Below are positions 5,832 through 6,114 of a stretch of DNA of 6,114 nucleotides, in pieces. The DNA is from CAYRSA01 sp964494845 (GTDB lineage Bacteria; Patescibacteriota; Saccharimonadia; Saccharimonadales; JAGQNJ01): assembly GCA_964494845.1 (NCBI GenBank), contig CAZBSC010000035.1:1-6114 (forward strand), read 5' to 3'. The notes beneath the pieces were generated by a model. That model was not told the origin of the DNA. It made no database searches and saw nothing but the letters and a program-made list of their open reading frames with translations. Position 1 is the stretch's first letter, and every line of letters begins with the position of its first letter. A program made the translations under genes and the position numbers.

Positions 5832-6107
5832 ATGGCTAGTAAGTTATACGTCGGGGGATTACCCTACTCAACAGACGACGATGCACTCGCAGATCTCTTT
5901 AAGGAATACGGAACTGTTGTTTCAGCAGCCGTCATTAAAGATCGTGATTCTGGACAATCCAAAGGTTTTGGATTTGTCGAGATGACCACTGACGAAGAAG
6001 CACAAGCTGCTATCAAAGGTCTTGATAATCAAGAAGTTGGTGGCCGCCGAGTTCGCGTCAGCGAGGCACGACCAAAAGAAGATCGTCCACAACGAAGTTT
6101 TAACTAA
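5832..6107 (+). CDS. Single-RRM RNA-binding protein
   Basis: 91 residues, ATG to TAA. One RNA recognition motif fills almost the whole protein. RNP2 is LYVGGL (5-10) and RNP1 is KGFGFVEM (44-51), whose Phe47 and Phe49 together with Tyr6 are the usual RNA-stacking aromatics. The rest follows the fold: ALADLFKEYGTV for helix 1, SAAVIKDRDSGQSKG for strand 2 and loop, EEAQAAIKGLD for helix 2, GRRVRVSEARP for strand 4. It resembles the small Rbp family known from cyanobacteria and other bacteria, where members bind single-stranded RNA and some are cold-induced. Those often carry a glycine-rich tail; here the tail is only about 12 residues (PKEDRPQRSFN). It has its own predicted promoter and is separated by 126 bases from the isomerase, so it is likely a separate transcription unit. 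The RNA targets are unknown. Confidence 0.95.
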   Translation: MASKLYVGGLPYSTDDDALADLFKEYGTVVSAAVIKDRDSGQSKGFGFVEMTTDEEAQAAIKGLDNQEVGGRRVRVSEARPKEDRPQRSFN

Positions 6108-6114
6108 AACTTCT

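Noticed and set aside
5828..5833. Perfect TATAAT next to the RRM start codon
   Set aside because: It overlaps the ATG, so transcription would start inside the gene; the first next in-frame Met is in RNP1 and would destroy the domain.
1..6114. CRISPR arrays, tRNA/rRNA genes, insertion sequences, prophage modules
   Set aside because: No regularly spaced repeats, cloverleaf-like segments, transposase motifs or phage head/portal genes are seen; the phage-like features are limited to the surface protein.

Overview
The window looks like a piece of a metagenome-assembled scaffold from a Candidate Phyla Radiation (Patescibacteria) bacterium, most likely a Saccharibacteria-type (TM7) lineage. This is inferred from gene style and not from a marker gene. 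The signs are compact same-strand genes, moderately AT-rich DNA, single-span proteins ending in a small core with the motif LYRPST, a huge modular surface protein with a phage-tail-like C terminus, and membrane-anchored rather than lipoprotein foldases. TGA is used as a real stop (4639-4641), which argues against the UGA-recoding CPR groups (SR1/Gracilibacteria). All genes are on the + strand. No tRNA, rRNA, insertion sequence, CRISPR array or origin is visible.

Bases 1-2866 hold one very large secreted or surface protein. It is cut at the left by the window edge and in the middle by a 100-N scaffold gap (1681-1780). Its parts are propeller-like repeats, a LamG/concanavalin-A-like lectin domain, a short phage-associated module, then (after the gap) a tail-fibre-like assembly domain, a beta-helical stalk and a C-terminal beta-sandwich tip. 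Reading switches from frame 1 to frame 2 across the gap, but 100 N is a placeholder and both gap edges fall exactly on codon boundaries, so one continuous gene is the simplest reading. Just after its stop lies an out-of-frame stretch that would encode a clean transmembrane helix.

Bases 2963-4021 hold two tandem paralogous single-pass membrane proteins of unknown function, starting with TTG and GTG. Each has a good ribosome binding site, and the second has its own predicted promoter. Bases 4072-5705 are an apparent two-gene operon: a bacterial PH-domain (bPH2) membrane protein overlapping by ATGA a membrane-anchored SurA/PrsA-like peptidyl-prolyl isomerase. The bPH2 gene probably gives a leaderless mRNA. 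The isomerase is odd because the strand carrying the family's AHIL motif sits at its C terminus. Bases 5832-6107 encode a single-RRM RNA-binding protein with its own predicted promoter and leader.

Apart from the RRM protein, every gene encodes an envelope or surface protein. A reasonable but unproven reading is a cell-surface locus: a putative host-contact adhesin, small membrane proteins of unknown role, and a membrane-bound chaperone that could help fold exported proteins.
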